From Lactarius indigo (Eukaryota > Basidiomycota > Agaricomycetes > Russulales > Russulaceae), in contig JAFKAC010000005.1 in assembly GCA_025766275.1 (NCBI GenBank), forward strand, positions 496,001 to 560,000: a stretch of 64,000 nucleotides of DNA, given 5' to 3'. This document shows positions 35,784 to 45,718 of this stretch, piece by piece. Under the pieces are notes generated by a model that was not told the origin of the DNA, ran no database searches, and worked only from the letters and a program-made list of their open reading frames with translations. The number at the start of each line of letters is the position of its first letter. Within the stretch, counting starts at the first letter, position 1. The translations under genes and the position numbers were made by a program.

Positions 35784-37820
35784 TATTTTCAAATAGACTC
35801 GGCCACCTGTACCATTAGGGCACCTTATGATTATTTGCTGGAGTTCTCTGTGCCACACATGAAACATCGACTGTATCCGTGCCCTCCGAAAAGTAGCTCT
35901 TATTGGGTGTACAGATCACGAACTGCAGAGGTGCACCAGAAGAGTAATAATTTGAGGCAACGAAGACTAGGAACTGCGCGTAACAGCAAATTCGTGGACG
36001 CATCTTACTTATCTGAGAAAGCAGAGGGGGATAGCAGATAACACTTGTGCCTCACATCAGTAGCGGTAGTAGGTCTTGCCGTCTTGAGGTGAAAGGTTGA
36101 TTGTTGATTGTGTCGGTGACAAATTGAGAAAGGGCTAGGCTAAACGCGAGGTAGAAGGGACTCGTTGACGTATAGATAACACGGAAATTGTACTATTGGA
36201 CATGAAAGCTAGCGAGGACACTGATACAGAGATGAGTAAAGAGTTGCGGAGGGGCATTTGCCCTTCGATTACATTTGCCAGTGCACCGTGACGCCACTGG
36301 GGTGAGTGAACAAATGGGAATAGTCTGTGGAATAGTCTGTGCTTACAATTCTGAACGTAGTCATCTGTATGTTGGACCGATATGACACAGTCGACTTCAG
36401 TCAAGAGTGCTTAAACCTAGCCCTGGCCCGGGCCTGAGGATCTCGTCTTTCCGATGCGCAGTTCGGGATACACATGCCGTGTCACAACCAGGTCACAACT
36501 CAAATCGTGAACTATTTTACAGCTATCCCCATGCCTACTGCCGCTGCAAGAACTTCTGTGAGGCCCATGTCGTGATCGGCCCTCAGCAGTTCGCTTGATA
36601 CTGATGTACCGCGTAAATAAATATAAACGCGCAGTCTTGTTTTCCACCACAGCACAGCATCTTCGTTACCGACCATTCGCACAAGGCCATCCATCGTTTC
36701 AGGTTCTCTGCAAAGTGCGCAGTTCTCGGTCATTCATTTCTTCGGCGATGCCTGGTCCGCGCATCGGATCACTTTCCCTCCACCTCCAAACCGAGCTACA
36801 ATCGCACACGTGCTCCCTTCACCCGGCTTGGTGAATACCTGCGGTTCTCTTGGACCGGACGAGAAAAGAAGTGCCTTTCGTCTTTATGATGAGAAAAAAC
36901 GAGCTACGTGCGATGCAATGTAGCTCTCATAAGCTTTCCCGGAAATTACATCTAATCATTGGGTGAACGTTGCACGGTCTAAAGGTCAAACGTCGTACTG
37001 GGCGAAGCGCCATCCTATCATGCAATATCGAATCTACAGTTCTCGTAGTCGGGGACGGTATTCCTCAACGGTGCCGTGGCGTCGGCCTAATTGCATGGAC
37101 GATTGTGGCGCTAAAATGAGGGCCGCAGCAGTGTTTTTTTTTTTTTTTTGTATAGGCGATTCAACAACACACGGTTCGACACGTTAGGGGTTAGCAGGTC
37201 AATCTGCAACAGTGGTGGATCGGCACCAGGCGGCGTTAATCCCAATCGAACCCACCTACAGACTACAGTCGCTGACCGGTTTTTTTTGACTTCCATGTAG
37301 TAGGCGGCTCCACTCCATGCCGATGACATACCCTGCACAGGCTAACTTTATTACCGGAACGCTGAAAACACTTTACAGTAGGTTAAAAAAGTCTTCATTC
37401 GCCACAAACCCGATTGAGTACATGTCTTGCGCCACTTCGCCTCAATATTTCGCATCACCTGAGCTGCGCTTTCAGCTACCAGCTTTTGCAATGGGACGTA
37501 GTATGTGAGTGTAACTATATGTACATTTACTACGTTACTAGTCTCGTTGGTTTTTCCGACTGGTCGCAATTCGAAGCAGTGCTTCCAGTTATCCGACACT
37601 GGAGACGCTGCGGAGAAGCGTGCCAGGCGTCTATCCTCCACCATTTCGCTGCGCAGTCTGGGGTCACACCTCCAGGTACGGTAAGCGTGTCACAGAGGGA
37701 ATAAGCATTCATCCGCGCTGATTCCACATGTGTAAACCCTTACGTGAGGCCGTGAGCTACCAGACGCTGAGTTGGCCCTTTCATCAGTCCGTCTATTGGT
37801 GCAACTCAGCTTCCTACGGG
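35784..37820. other. Intergenic, no supported gene
   Basis: About 2 kb with many short frames but no motif or consistent splicing. A T-run of about 17 lies at 37134-37150. The right end is the LysM gene promoter. Confidence 0.4.
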
Positions 37821-37827
37821 TATAAAA
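37821..37827 (+). promoter_or_regulatory. TATA box of the LysM gene
   Basis: TATAAAA at 37821-37827, 65 bp before the ATG at 37886. The spacing matches the TATA boxes of the RG-rich family. Confidence 0.55.
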
Positions 37828-37885
37828 CGGAGAGTAGCTCCCCTTCATTGGAGCAAAACCCCTTTGACGCAAGATCCGCTTTACC

Positions 37886-38612
37886 ATGTACGCCATCTCC
37901 ACTACTACCTTTGTATCCCTTCTTGCTTTGGCCTCGTCGCTGGCCGTCGTCGTACAGGCAACTGGTCCGCGAACACAGTGTACCGGTGCGCCATCTTTAT
38001 CACTATTTCACTTCTGGTAGTCTGAGAAGACGATTTCATGCTGTTCCATCCGTGTACAGAAACGTATAATGTTCCGTAAGTGTCGGAATATAGTATCTGT
38101 CCGTAGTGCCTCCCGATGTATGCGTGCTGACCGTCTCCCTCACCACCAGGGAGGGTGAAACCTGCGACACTCTCGGCGCGTTACTCGGCGCGAACCAGAC
38201 TGCGATTCTGTCCATGAATCCCGGGGTGAGCTGTAAGTCACTATTATGTTTTGTTTTGTTTTCTCGGAGCAGAGATTTGAACTGGGATGTGCACCTTTTC
38301 CCTACGACAGGCGAAAGCACCCTCCCCGCAGGCGAAGTATTGTGCATTAAGACGTGGGATCCTACATGCACGCTCAATGCGACCGCCACGGACACGACGT
38401 GCGACGGGCTGGCGTCAAAGTGGAATATCACTCAGGCGGACTTCATCAACTACAACGACAATGTGAATAGCAACTGCACCGACCTCGTTTCCGGACAGCC
38501 CGTACGTGTATTTCCGGCTCTAGACAACGTAGTGTTGACCATTCACGATTAGTACTGCGTGTCCATCGATGGTTGCTACCCGGGAAACACGGATCCGATC
38601 TGTCAACAGTGA
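37886..38612 (+). CDS. Small secreted LysM-domain protein
   Basis: Five exons: 37886-37985, 38060-38075, 38150-38232, 38311-38501 and 38553-38612, giving 149 residues. Introns are 74, 74, 78 and 51 bp; exon 2 is only 16 nt. A signal peptide covers about residues 1-25 (STTTFVSLLALASSLAVVVQ). Two LysM motifs follow: TYNVPEGETCDTLGALLG...ILSMNPGVSC, and ATDTTCDGLASKWNITQADF...YNDNVNSNC. Cysteines are spaced as in fungal LysM effectors, and the chain ends DGCYPGNTDPICQQ. LysM modules bind chitin or related glycans. Such proteins either shield fungal walls or sequester chitin fragments; which applies here is unknown. It lies next to the retrotransposon nest. Confidence 0.82.
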
Positions 38613-39249
38613 CGAGGTCTTCGGTTGTGCACATCGAGCCAGACAATGGGATGGACCTTCTTCTGGAGGGCGAGGTTAGATTAATGGGAGATTTTCTCGT
38701 GTTCCTACTGCAGACTATGGACTGAATGGTTATTTCTGTGTGTCTATCCGACCACACTAATCGGACGGACAACTAGAATAGTTAGCATCGTGTCATGCAT
38801 GTCGGGGTTGAATATAACTTTCAGCTTATCGGCTCTATCAGTTCTCATGACTCATGACTCACTTGTCAACACGTCTCACTCCACCGACTCCGAAGAATAT
38901 ACCCATAAATGGGATGAGGCTGTATGTCTCGAACAACTGAGGCTACTCTACAGTAATTGTCCTTCAAGTTGTCAGCACTTTTTTTTTTTGAATCCATTTT
39001 TGTGCACCTGAGGGAATAGTACCCTATGTAGCACTACACTTGTGAATGTATCTGTGCATCTGTAACTCTCCACTTTCTGTGTTCTACCCTTTTATCTTAG
39101 TTCTCCCCTTTTCTGAAATGGAAAAGCATAGCTTCTTGTCAAGCTTTGAAGTTGGTGGGGTGTGTTGATTGCTGTGGCACAAGGCATGGTTGTTATTGAA
39201 TATATTTTTGTGAGATCAAGGGGGGGTGGGCTGTGGTTCTGTGACCTGA
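38613..39249. other. Intergenic up to the retrotransposon nest
   Basis: No gene. Around 38977-39045 a block (ATCCATTT.TGTGC, then AGTACCCTATGTAGCAC) resembles 13090-13137, suggesting a short dispersed repeat. Confidence 0.35.
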
Positions 39250-39705
39250 TGTAACGCCATCACAATGTTAGCTTGACTTGAGCTCAGAGAAGTCAACAAC
39301 TACTCAGCTAAACATGTCACATGATGTATGGCATGAAGGCAATTCCTAGACACTCGCATGTGCTAGATAAATCAAGGACTTCCTTATCGCAAGGCAAGCC
39401 ATAATACATGTTGCAGAGAAGAGAGTGAAAGAGACAGAGAGAAGTGATGATTCAAGAAGACCAAGATGGCATATCTTGGTCTTCACAGCCTATCCTAAAT
39501 ACAAGTAGAGACAGGCTTTGAAGCACCGTCTGAAAGCATCCAACAAGTTGCATAAACAGAGCAAACCCTAGTACTACTACTACCAGTACTAGGATCGAGT
39601 CATAACTTAATGTACAGTGAGTAATAGTCCATGACAAATTACTCCCTATCACCCATGTCATACCATAAACGATAAGGGTCCACATCAGATCATAACAAAT
39701 GTAAC
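39250..39705 (-). mobile_element. LTR, LTR3 family (3' LTR of element 3)
   Basis: A 456-bp LTR on the minus strand, starting TGTTACAT at 39705 and ending GGCGTTACA at 39250. A purine tract (AAAAGGGGGTAGTG, minus, 39719-39706) precedes it, so it is a 3' LTR. It shares with the copies at 52 and 54 kb the segment GCTTTAAAGCCTG-like, a TATA-like box, and a palindrome around ATCTTGGTCTT (complement at 39457-39467). Confidence 0.75.
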
Positions 39706-40563
39706 ACTACCCCCTTTTCAGTGTGAGACTCCCAGGCTCACTGAAAGTCATGAGCTGGCCACGTGTGTTGTTCATCTTCAATTTGTTCAAAGACGTTGGC
39801 CCTCTCAAGTCAATAGATGCAGTCCATCTTATTGTCCTTTGCTGAGAGTGCCATCACCTTGAGCTGGCATATGCGTGTGGCCAACCACTCTTCTTTGTAT
39901 GCTGCTGCCCGATAGTGTGTCACCTCCACCACCAAGGACTCATCCCCAATCCGGTTAAGTGTGCGGTTGGTAATCTTGTTGGCAGTGAGGATAATGAGAT
40001 CCTTGTGGGTGATGTGGGTGTGTCTCGCAGCTGGCAGCATCGGGTGGGCATACAGCAGTTTGCCATATAGGTGGGGGGAACCTGGGATGACTCTGAGCAC
40101 GAATGGGTTTGCACCTGACACAATCTGCACATGGCTCGCATTCATCTCTACTCCATCAGGTCTGGTGATTGGGAAGTGAATGTAATGGGGCTATTGATTT
40201 GCCCAGAACCCTTCAGGTGCAAGGACCTGCACAGGGTCTTGCTTGTGGGTGATGGGGGTGTGTAGTGTGACGCCAGGCAGTCACACACATCCTCAAGACA
40301 TGTTGGTGCCATCAGTGTGGACAAGCCATGGGGTGATTTGGGGATTAGTAGGGTGGCTATGCATTTGAAGGAGGGGGTGTCTGACTGGGTAGTAATCTCT
40401 GTCCTCATGGTGAGCTTTGTCATCCAGCAGCATTGCCTGCACTGCCACAACTTGCTCAATCTCCTCTGCACTAACTGCAACTGTTTGTCAGCCCACCCCT
40501 TTGCCACTCTCCACCAATCCTCTGCTGCTTTGTACTCTGGTGGGGTCTTCAAGGGCCCATTCA
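39706..40563 (-). mobile_element. 3' internal part of Gypsy element 3
   Basis: Minus-strand sequence between the purine tract and solo LTR2. Frames at 40563-40148 (NGPLKTPPEYKAAEDWWRVA) and 40145-39810 look coding but have no recognised domain. It is the displaced continuation of 43018-45115, separated by the inversion: the left flank of the solo LTR at 45116 is TGAAC and this segment begins TGAAT next to LTR2. Confidence 0.6.
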
Positions 40564-41122
40564 TGTTGATAAGTGACCCTTGTGCACTTAGTGGCTCTAA
40601 CGGACTGGACTTACAGATACGGACTGCTGTAGATTAATTAGGACCACTTTAGATTAGATTTGATCTGTACAATCTAGGACTTCTATGACATCACTGTACA
40701 ATGACATCATATGGACTACTCCTGGACTTTTCATTGTACTACACGTTCTTGTATCTTTCTTTGTTCTGCTTTAGGTCTATCCTTATCATGATGTCACTAT
40801 GATATCATTTACTTCTAGACTCTCCTTGTTCTTTCTGTCCTTGTTCTCAGAATGTCCACTCCTTTGTCCGTTTGTAGAACAATAACTACCTTGTAGTACG
40901 TGACTTGTGTTACATCCCTTGTATAGTGTCACTCCCAGAAAGTGTATAAGTAGAGTACCATGTATGCTCCTGGTCCACATCAGTTCTCACTGCTTGTGTG
41001 CCAGACACCCTCTGCTTCACCTCTGCAAGATCTCTCTGTTGCTGCTTACCAGCTGCCCCTTTATCTCACCACAGTACACTTTGTCTCACTGTGAGTATTG
41101 GATCTCTGCATGCTGTTCATCA
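40564..41122 (+). mobile_element. Solo LTR, LTR2 family, plus orientation
   Basis: 559 bp, from TGTTGATAAG to TGTTCATCA (TG...CA). Near-identical to the minus-strand copy at 45116-45713. Contains GTGTATAAGTAGAG, a possible TATA region. Left flank is TGAAT (minus-strand reading), right flank is CAGAG at 41123-41127; these do not match each other, but each matches one flank of the other copy. Confidence 0.85.
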
Positions 41123-42063
41123 CAGAGGACCTCAATTTGCAGCGCGAAGTATGCGTGCCCTTTACAAGCGACTCGGGATAGATGCAGGTCTAACCACAGC
41201 CTATCACCCTCAAGCTAATGGACAGGTTGAGCGTAAAAATCAAGAAGTTGAAATATATTTACACATGTTCATTAGCAAGAGACAGGATGATTGGGCAGAC
41301 CTGCTCCCTACAGCAGAATTTGTAGTCAATAGTAGACTTAACTCAGCCACGGGCCATACACCCTTTGAGTTACTCTATGGCTATACACTGGACTTCACAA
41401 TTCCTGCTGGTAGACCTATGGGCATTCCTGTGCTCGACAAGCGCCTTTAGCACTTAGTTTCCACTCAAAAGGATGCAGAGGTGGTGCTATGCCTAAGTAA
41501 AAGGCAAATGCAGACAGACGTTGAACAAAGGACTAAGCCATACTCCTTTAACGTCGGGGATAAAGTCTGGTTGCAAGCTAAGCAAATAAAGATACACCAA
41601 CAGTCGTCCAAATTGGGACCTAAGCAGTTAGGCCCATTTGAGGTCACCAAAGTCATAAGTGACGTCGACTATAAGCTTGCACTACCCCCTGCATTATGGA
41701 TCCATGATGTATTTCATGTAGACTGCCTCTCTCCTTACAAAGGAAATGAAGTTAATGGGCTTATGCCCCCACCACCCGATCCAGTAACAGTTGAGGGAGA
41801 AGAAGAGTATGAAGTTGACCACATAAGAGATTCCAAACTCTTCGGTTGTACTCTTAAGTACCTTGTCTGTTGGAAAGGATATGGTGAGGGTGAGGACACA
41901 TGGGAACCAGCTAAAAATCTAGCCCATGCCCCTGATGCGGTTAAGGAGTTCCACTCCTCAAACCCAGGTGCACCTAGAAAAATAGCGGCTCTCATATATG
42001 TGTCCTTACCTTGGCAAGCTCATCATGTGGACACATTGGCCAATGCGGACGTCGACCCTTAAG
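41123..42063 (+). pseudogene. Gypsy element 1: integrase C-terminal half and chromodomain
   Basis: Encodes GPQFAARSM, AYHPQANGQVERKNQEVE (integrase core with the catalytic Glu), a GPF-type domain (FNVGDKVWL, LGPKQLGPFEVTKV), FHVDCLSPYK, and a chromodomain (YLVCWKGYGEGEDTWEPAKNL). One in-frame TAG at 41448-41450. It begins exactly where the integrase on the opposite strand at 45719 stops. This is the second half of the pol gene at 45719-48564, turned around by the inversion. Confidence 0.9.
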
Positions 42064-42074
42064 GAGGGGGGTGA

Positions 42075-42847
42075 TGTCATGGACACCCTATTTTTGCCCT
42101 ATTTTTCCATATTTTTATGGATTTATTTGGTAGAAATAAGCATCCAACGTTGTGCTCAAAACATTCAAGTCCTTATCATTAGATATGATAAGATGGTTAG
42201 TCACATGATGCCAACATGTGCACCCACAAGCATGTGACCCTGGGATAGTAACTTCCTTATCGGATGTTACCTCTTTAGGTCACTTTCCTCATTAGTATAA
42301 CAGTTTCTTATTGGACGATAAGCAGGGACATTCTAGATAGTTCTAGGCTACGTTGTCATAGGGTTATGACTTATAGATAAGGACACATTATTGTTCTGTC
42401 AGCGTTAATGACTGTGCATCAGTCAGCACAATAGATAACACTATTATTAGATACGATGCGTCAGCGCCTGACTCATTACTATTACACATACCTTTAGTAA
42501 TAAGGTTTAGTAGTAATTTGATCTCAGCCACAGCATAGTATATAAACCCCTATGTAGTGTCCTGAGTGGAACCAACTTGTCCTCTTGGTTCTCCACTCAG
42601 GTGTGCATTTCTTTGTATTTCCCTTTACCTTCTCCAATATTAACTTGTCCTCTTGGTTCTCCACTCAGCATGCCACTGCGTGATCACTTTGCCTTTGACC
42701 TTGCATAAAGGTCTCACATGTGCATACTCTCTGCAGTGACTGTACATTCGGCGCGTGACTTGTCTCCGTGCTAGGCTTGGGTGTGCTACTAGTTCAGTTC
42801 ACTTACCTTTTCTTGGTCTAGTTGTTGCAATAAGTCATACTACTACA
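42075..42847 (+). mobile_element. 3' LTR of Gypsy element 1 (LTR1 family)
   Basis: 773 bp, TGTCATGG to CTACA, preceded by a purine tract AAGGAGGGGGG at 42061-42071 and followed by the target duplication AAACC at 42848-42852. TATAAA at 42541 and predicted transcript start AACTTGTCCT at 42574. Pairs with the minus-strand 5' LTR at 51238-52011. Confidence 0.88.
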
Positions 42848-43017
42848 AAACCCTAGTACAGCTATCCTAGGAATGAGTCATACATGAGTCACAATCACAT
42901 GCAAACTACTATGCTAACTGATGCAATGTAAGAGTCCATGACTAATACTGCTGTCAGGCCATAGTCATAACCAACCATGAGTCATCCACTAATCGTAACA
43001 AAGTCCATACCATAACA
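42848..43017 (-). mobile_element. Left part of an LTR3-family LTR split by element 1
   Basis: Begins TGTTATGG on the minus strand at 43017 and runs to the AAACC target duplication of element 1. It resembles the matching part of the LTR at 39250-39705 (CCTAGTAC, CTAGGA, GAGTCATA). Its other part is at 52012-52356, now in opposite orientation because of the inversion. Confidence 0.65.
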
Positions 43018-45115
43018 CTTACTCGCAGGATCTCCACACAAAATTAAGATATTTTCCAACCACCTTAACCTCCAATACTGGAAGACCCCACAAAAGATCA
43101 GCAGGAGAGTCGCCAGAGAGGTATTGGAGTTAATGGAATATGATTTTGAAATCCACCACATAAAGGGAAAGAACAACAGTAGGGCAGATGCACTCTCTAG
43201 GTGACCAGACTATAACCAGGGGGAAGACGATAACCAAGGTGTGGTTGTCCTCCCTCCTGAAGTATTTGTACAGACCACTAACATTGCCCATGCACTGGAA
43301 ACACACCCAATGCTGCAACAACCGAGACATTGACAGGACCCGAAGATTATCAAGCATTGGGTGGACACCCACCAACTAAAGAAGATCAAGGGCAAATGGT
43401 ACAAGGAAGGACATTTGGTGATCACCGGACCCACATCTGCATACCGAATGATCATTCAAGATCACCACGATCCCCCCATCCATGGACATCCAGGCATTAG
43501 CCACACCCAACAGATTGTAGAGCAACATTACTGGTGGCCTCACCTTCACCATGACATGTATGAATATGTCACGGGATGCACCAAGTGCCAACAAAATAAG
43601 GTCAACACAAGACCGACTCACATGCCACTACACCCTATCACCCCACTAGTGGATGCCCCGCCATTCCATACTATAGCATTGGACTTCATTACCAAATTAC
43701 CAATCTCCCAAGGTTATGACAGCATCCTGACCGTTACAGATCACAACTGCAGCAAGGCTGCAATATTTATTCCATGCAACCAAGATCACCATGGAGGAGA
43801 CCACCATTCTGTACATAAACTACGTATTCAAGCGATTTGGACTACCACGCAAAATTATTAGTGATTGTGATCCTCACTTTACATCCAAATTCTCAAAAGA
43901 AGCATGCCGGATCCTAGGCATCAAACAAAACATTTCCACTGCATATCACCCATGTACTGATGGACAATCAGAACACACCAATCAATGGCTGGAGCAATAT
44001 CTACGTTTCTGGGCAAATGAGTGTCAAGATAACTGGGTGGCATACCTTCCAATAGCCGAATTCACTCATAACAATTGGCCCCACAAACACACAAAACAAT
44101 CTCCATTCATGCTCCTTATGGGTTATAACCCAACCACTGATTGGATGGATAAGCCATCCCCTATTCCAAATGTAGTCACTAGACTGACACAACTAAAAGA
44201 GGCATGACAGCTGGCACAAGACCTTATCAAAAAGGCACAAGATAGCTGGGTCAAGCACAAAGATACCCCACAATACCAAGTTGGCAATCAAGTATGGCTG
44301 GAAGGTAAACACCTTTAAACCAATCAGCCAACGGCAAAATTAGTGGTGTGACACCACGGACCATTTAAGGTTGTTCAGGTGATGTCCCCTCACAACTATC
44401 ACCTCAAACTTCCCACACAGTGGAGCATCCACCCAGTATTTCACACAGACCTTCTCACGCCATACAAAAATACTTCCTTCCACAGAGAAAATTTCCCTCA
44501 TCCTCCACCGGATCTAATAGAAGGGGAAGAAGAATATGAAGTCAAGGCCATTCTCAACTCTTGGCACTTTGGCTGCCACAAGAAACTCTAATATCTCATC
44601 AAATGGAAGGGATACCCTGACTCGGAGAATCAGTGGGTTGATAAGGATGACATGTTTGCCCTGGAAGCAATAGCATTGTATCAAGCAGGCCAGACTGAGA
44701 CATGATACCTTAAAAGCCAGGTCACTGACGACCAAGGAGAGTATCCCCTCTACATCCATTCCTCCCACACATCTATGCCCACTTCTCCCCTCAGACATGT
44801 CACCACAGCAATCCTCCTTGACCAAGTCACACAAGACACTGCCACTATCATCCAAGACGATGAAGAAACTGTGGTTCCACAGGTCCAGCTCACTCCATAC
44901 ACACCTAGCAACATGTGAGCCAGGTATACCACCTCTCAAGAATGGGCTAATGTCCTACAGAGGTTCCCCAACCTGATGCAGCAGCCAGACATTGAACATG
45001 CTGTTGGTCACATCTTCCAAGACAACAACAGTGATTGCAATCCCATTGCAGTCATCCCCCCAGGTGATGACCTTATCGGCACATGAGGAATTTTCCCTGC
45101 TGAACTGATGAACAG
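43018..45115 (+). pseudogene. Gypsy element 3: RNase H end, integrase, chromodomain (degenerate)
   Basis: Plus-strand order: end of RNase H (DFEIHHIKGKNNSRADALSR), integrase zinc part (GHPGISHTQQIVEQHYWWP, CTKCQQNK), core (ALDFITKLP, then DCDPHF, then DGQSEHTNQWLEQYLRFW), GPF part, and chromodomain (YLIKWKGYPDSENQWV). Broken by a stop at 43201, a frameshift near 43790, a stop at 44205 and several more after 44300. An LTR3-family LTR has inserted at its left end, cutting the polymerase part. The right end is cut at TGAAC by solo LTR2; the continuation is 40563-39706. Confidence 0.85.
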
Positions 45116-45713
45116 CAAAGACAGAACTTATACTCACAGTGGCAAGGTGACTGTGGTGAGATACAGGAAGCAGCTGTATAGCAGCAGAGGGAATGTCAAG
45201 CAGGTGAAGCAAGATAGTGTCTGGCACACAAGCAGTGAGAACTGATGTTACATTGGAGAAGAGGGAGCTTACCTGGCACACAAGCAGTGAGAACTGATGT
45301 GGACCAGGAGCGTACATGGTACTCTACTTATACACTTTCTGGGAGTGACACTATACAAGGGATGTAACACAAGTCACGTACTACAAGGTAGTTATTGTTC
45401 TACAAATGGACAAAGGAGTGGACATTCTGAGAACAAGGACAGAAAGAACAAGGAGAGTCTAGAAGTAAATGATATCATAGTGACATCATGATAAGGATAG
45501 ACCTAAAGCAGAACAAAGAAAGATACAAGAATGTGTAGTACAATGAAAAGTCTGGGAGTAGTCCATATGATGTCATTGTACAGTGATGTCATAGAAGTCC
45601 TAGATTGTACAGATCAAATCTAATCTAAAGTGGTCCTAATTAATCTACAGCAGTCCGTATCTGTAAGTCCGGTCCATTAGAGCCGCTAAGTGCGCAAGGG
45701 TCACTTATCAACA
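45116..45713 (-). mobile_element. Solo LTR, LTR2 family, minus orientation
   Basis: 598 bp; starts TGTTGATAAG at 45713 and ends TTCATCA at 45116. It is longer than the other copy because of a local tandem duplication of about 39 bp (CACACAAGCAGTGAGAACTG occurs twice, near 45225 and 45278). Flanks: TGAAC on the left (45111-45115) and CTCTG, the complement of CAGAG, on the right (45714-45718). Confidence 0.85.
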
Positions 45714-45718
45714 CTCTG

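Noticed and set aside
40786..40980. Short frame repeated on the opposite strand at 45297-45491
   Set aside because: It is part of the inverted LTR2 copies, not a conserved small protein.
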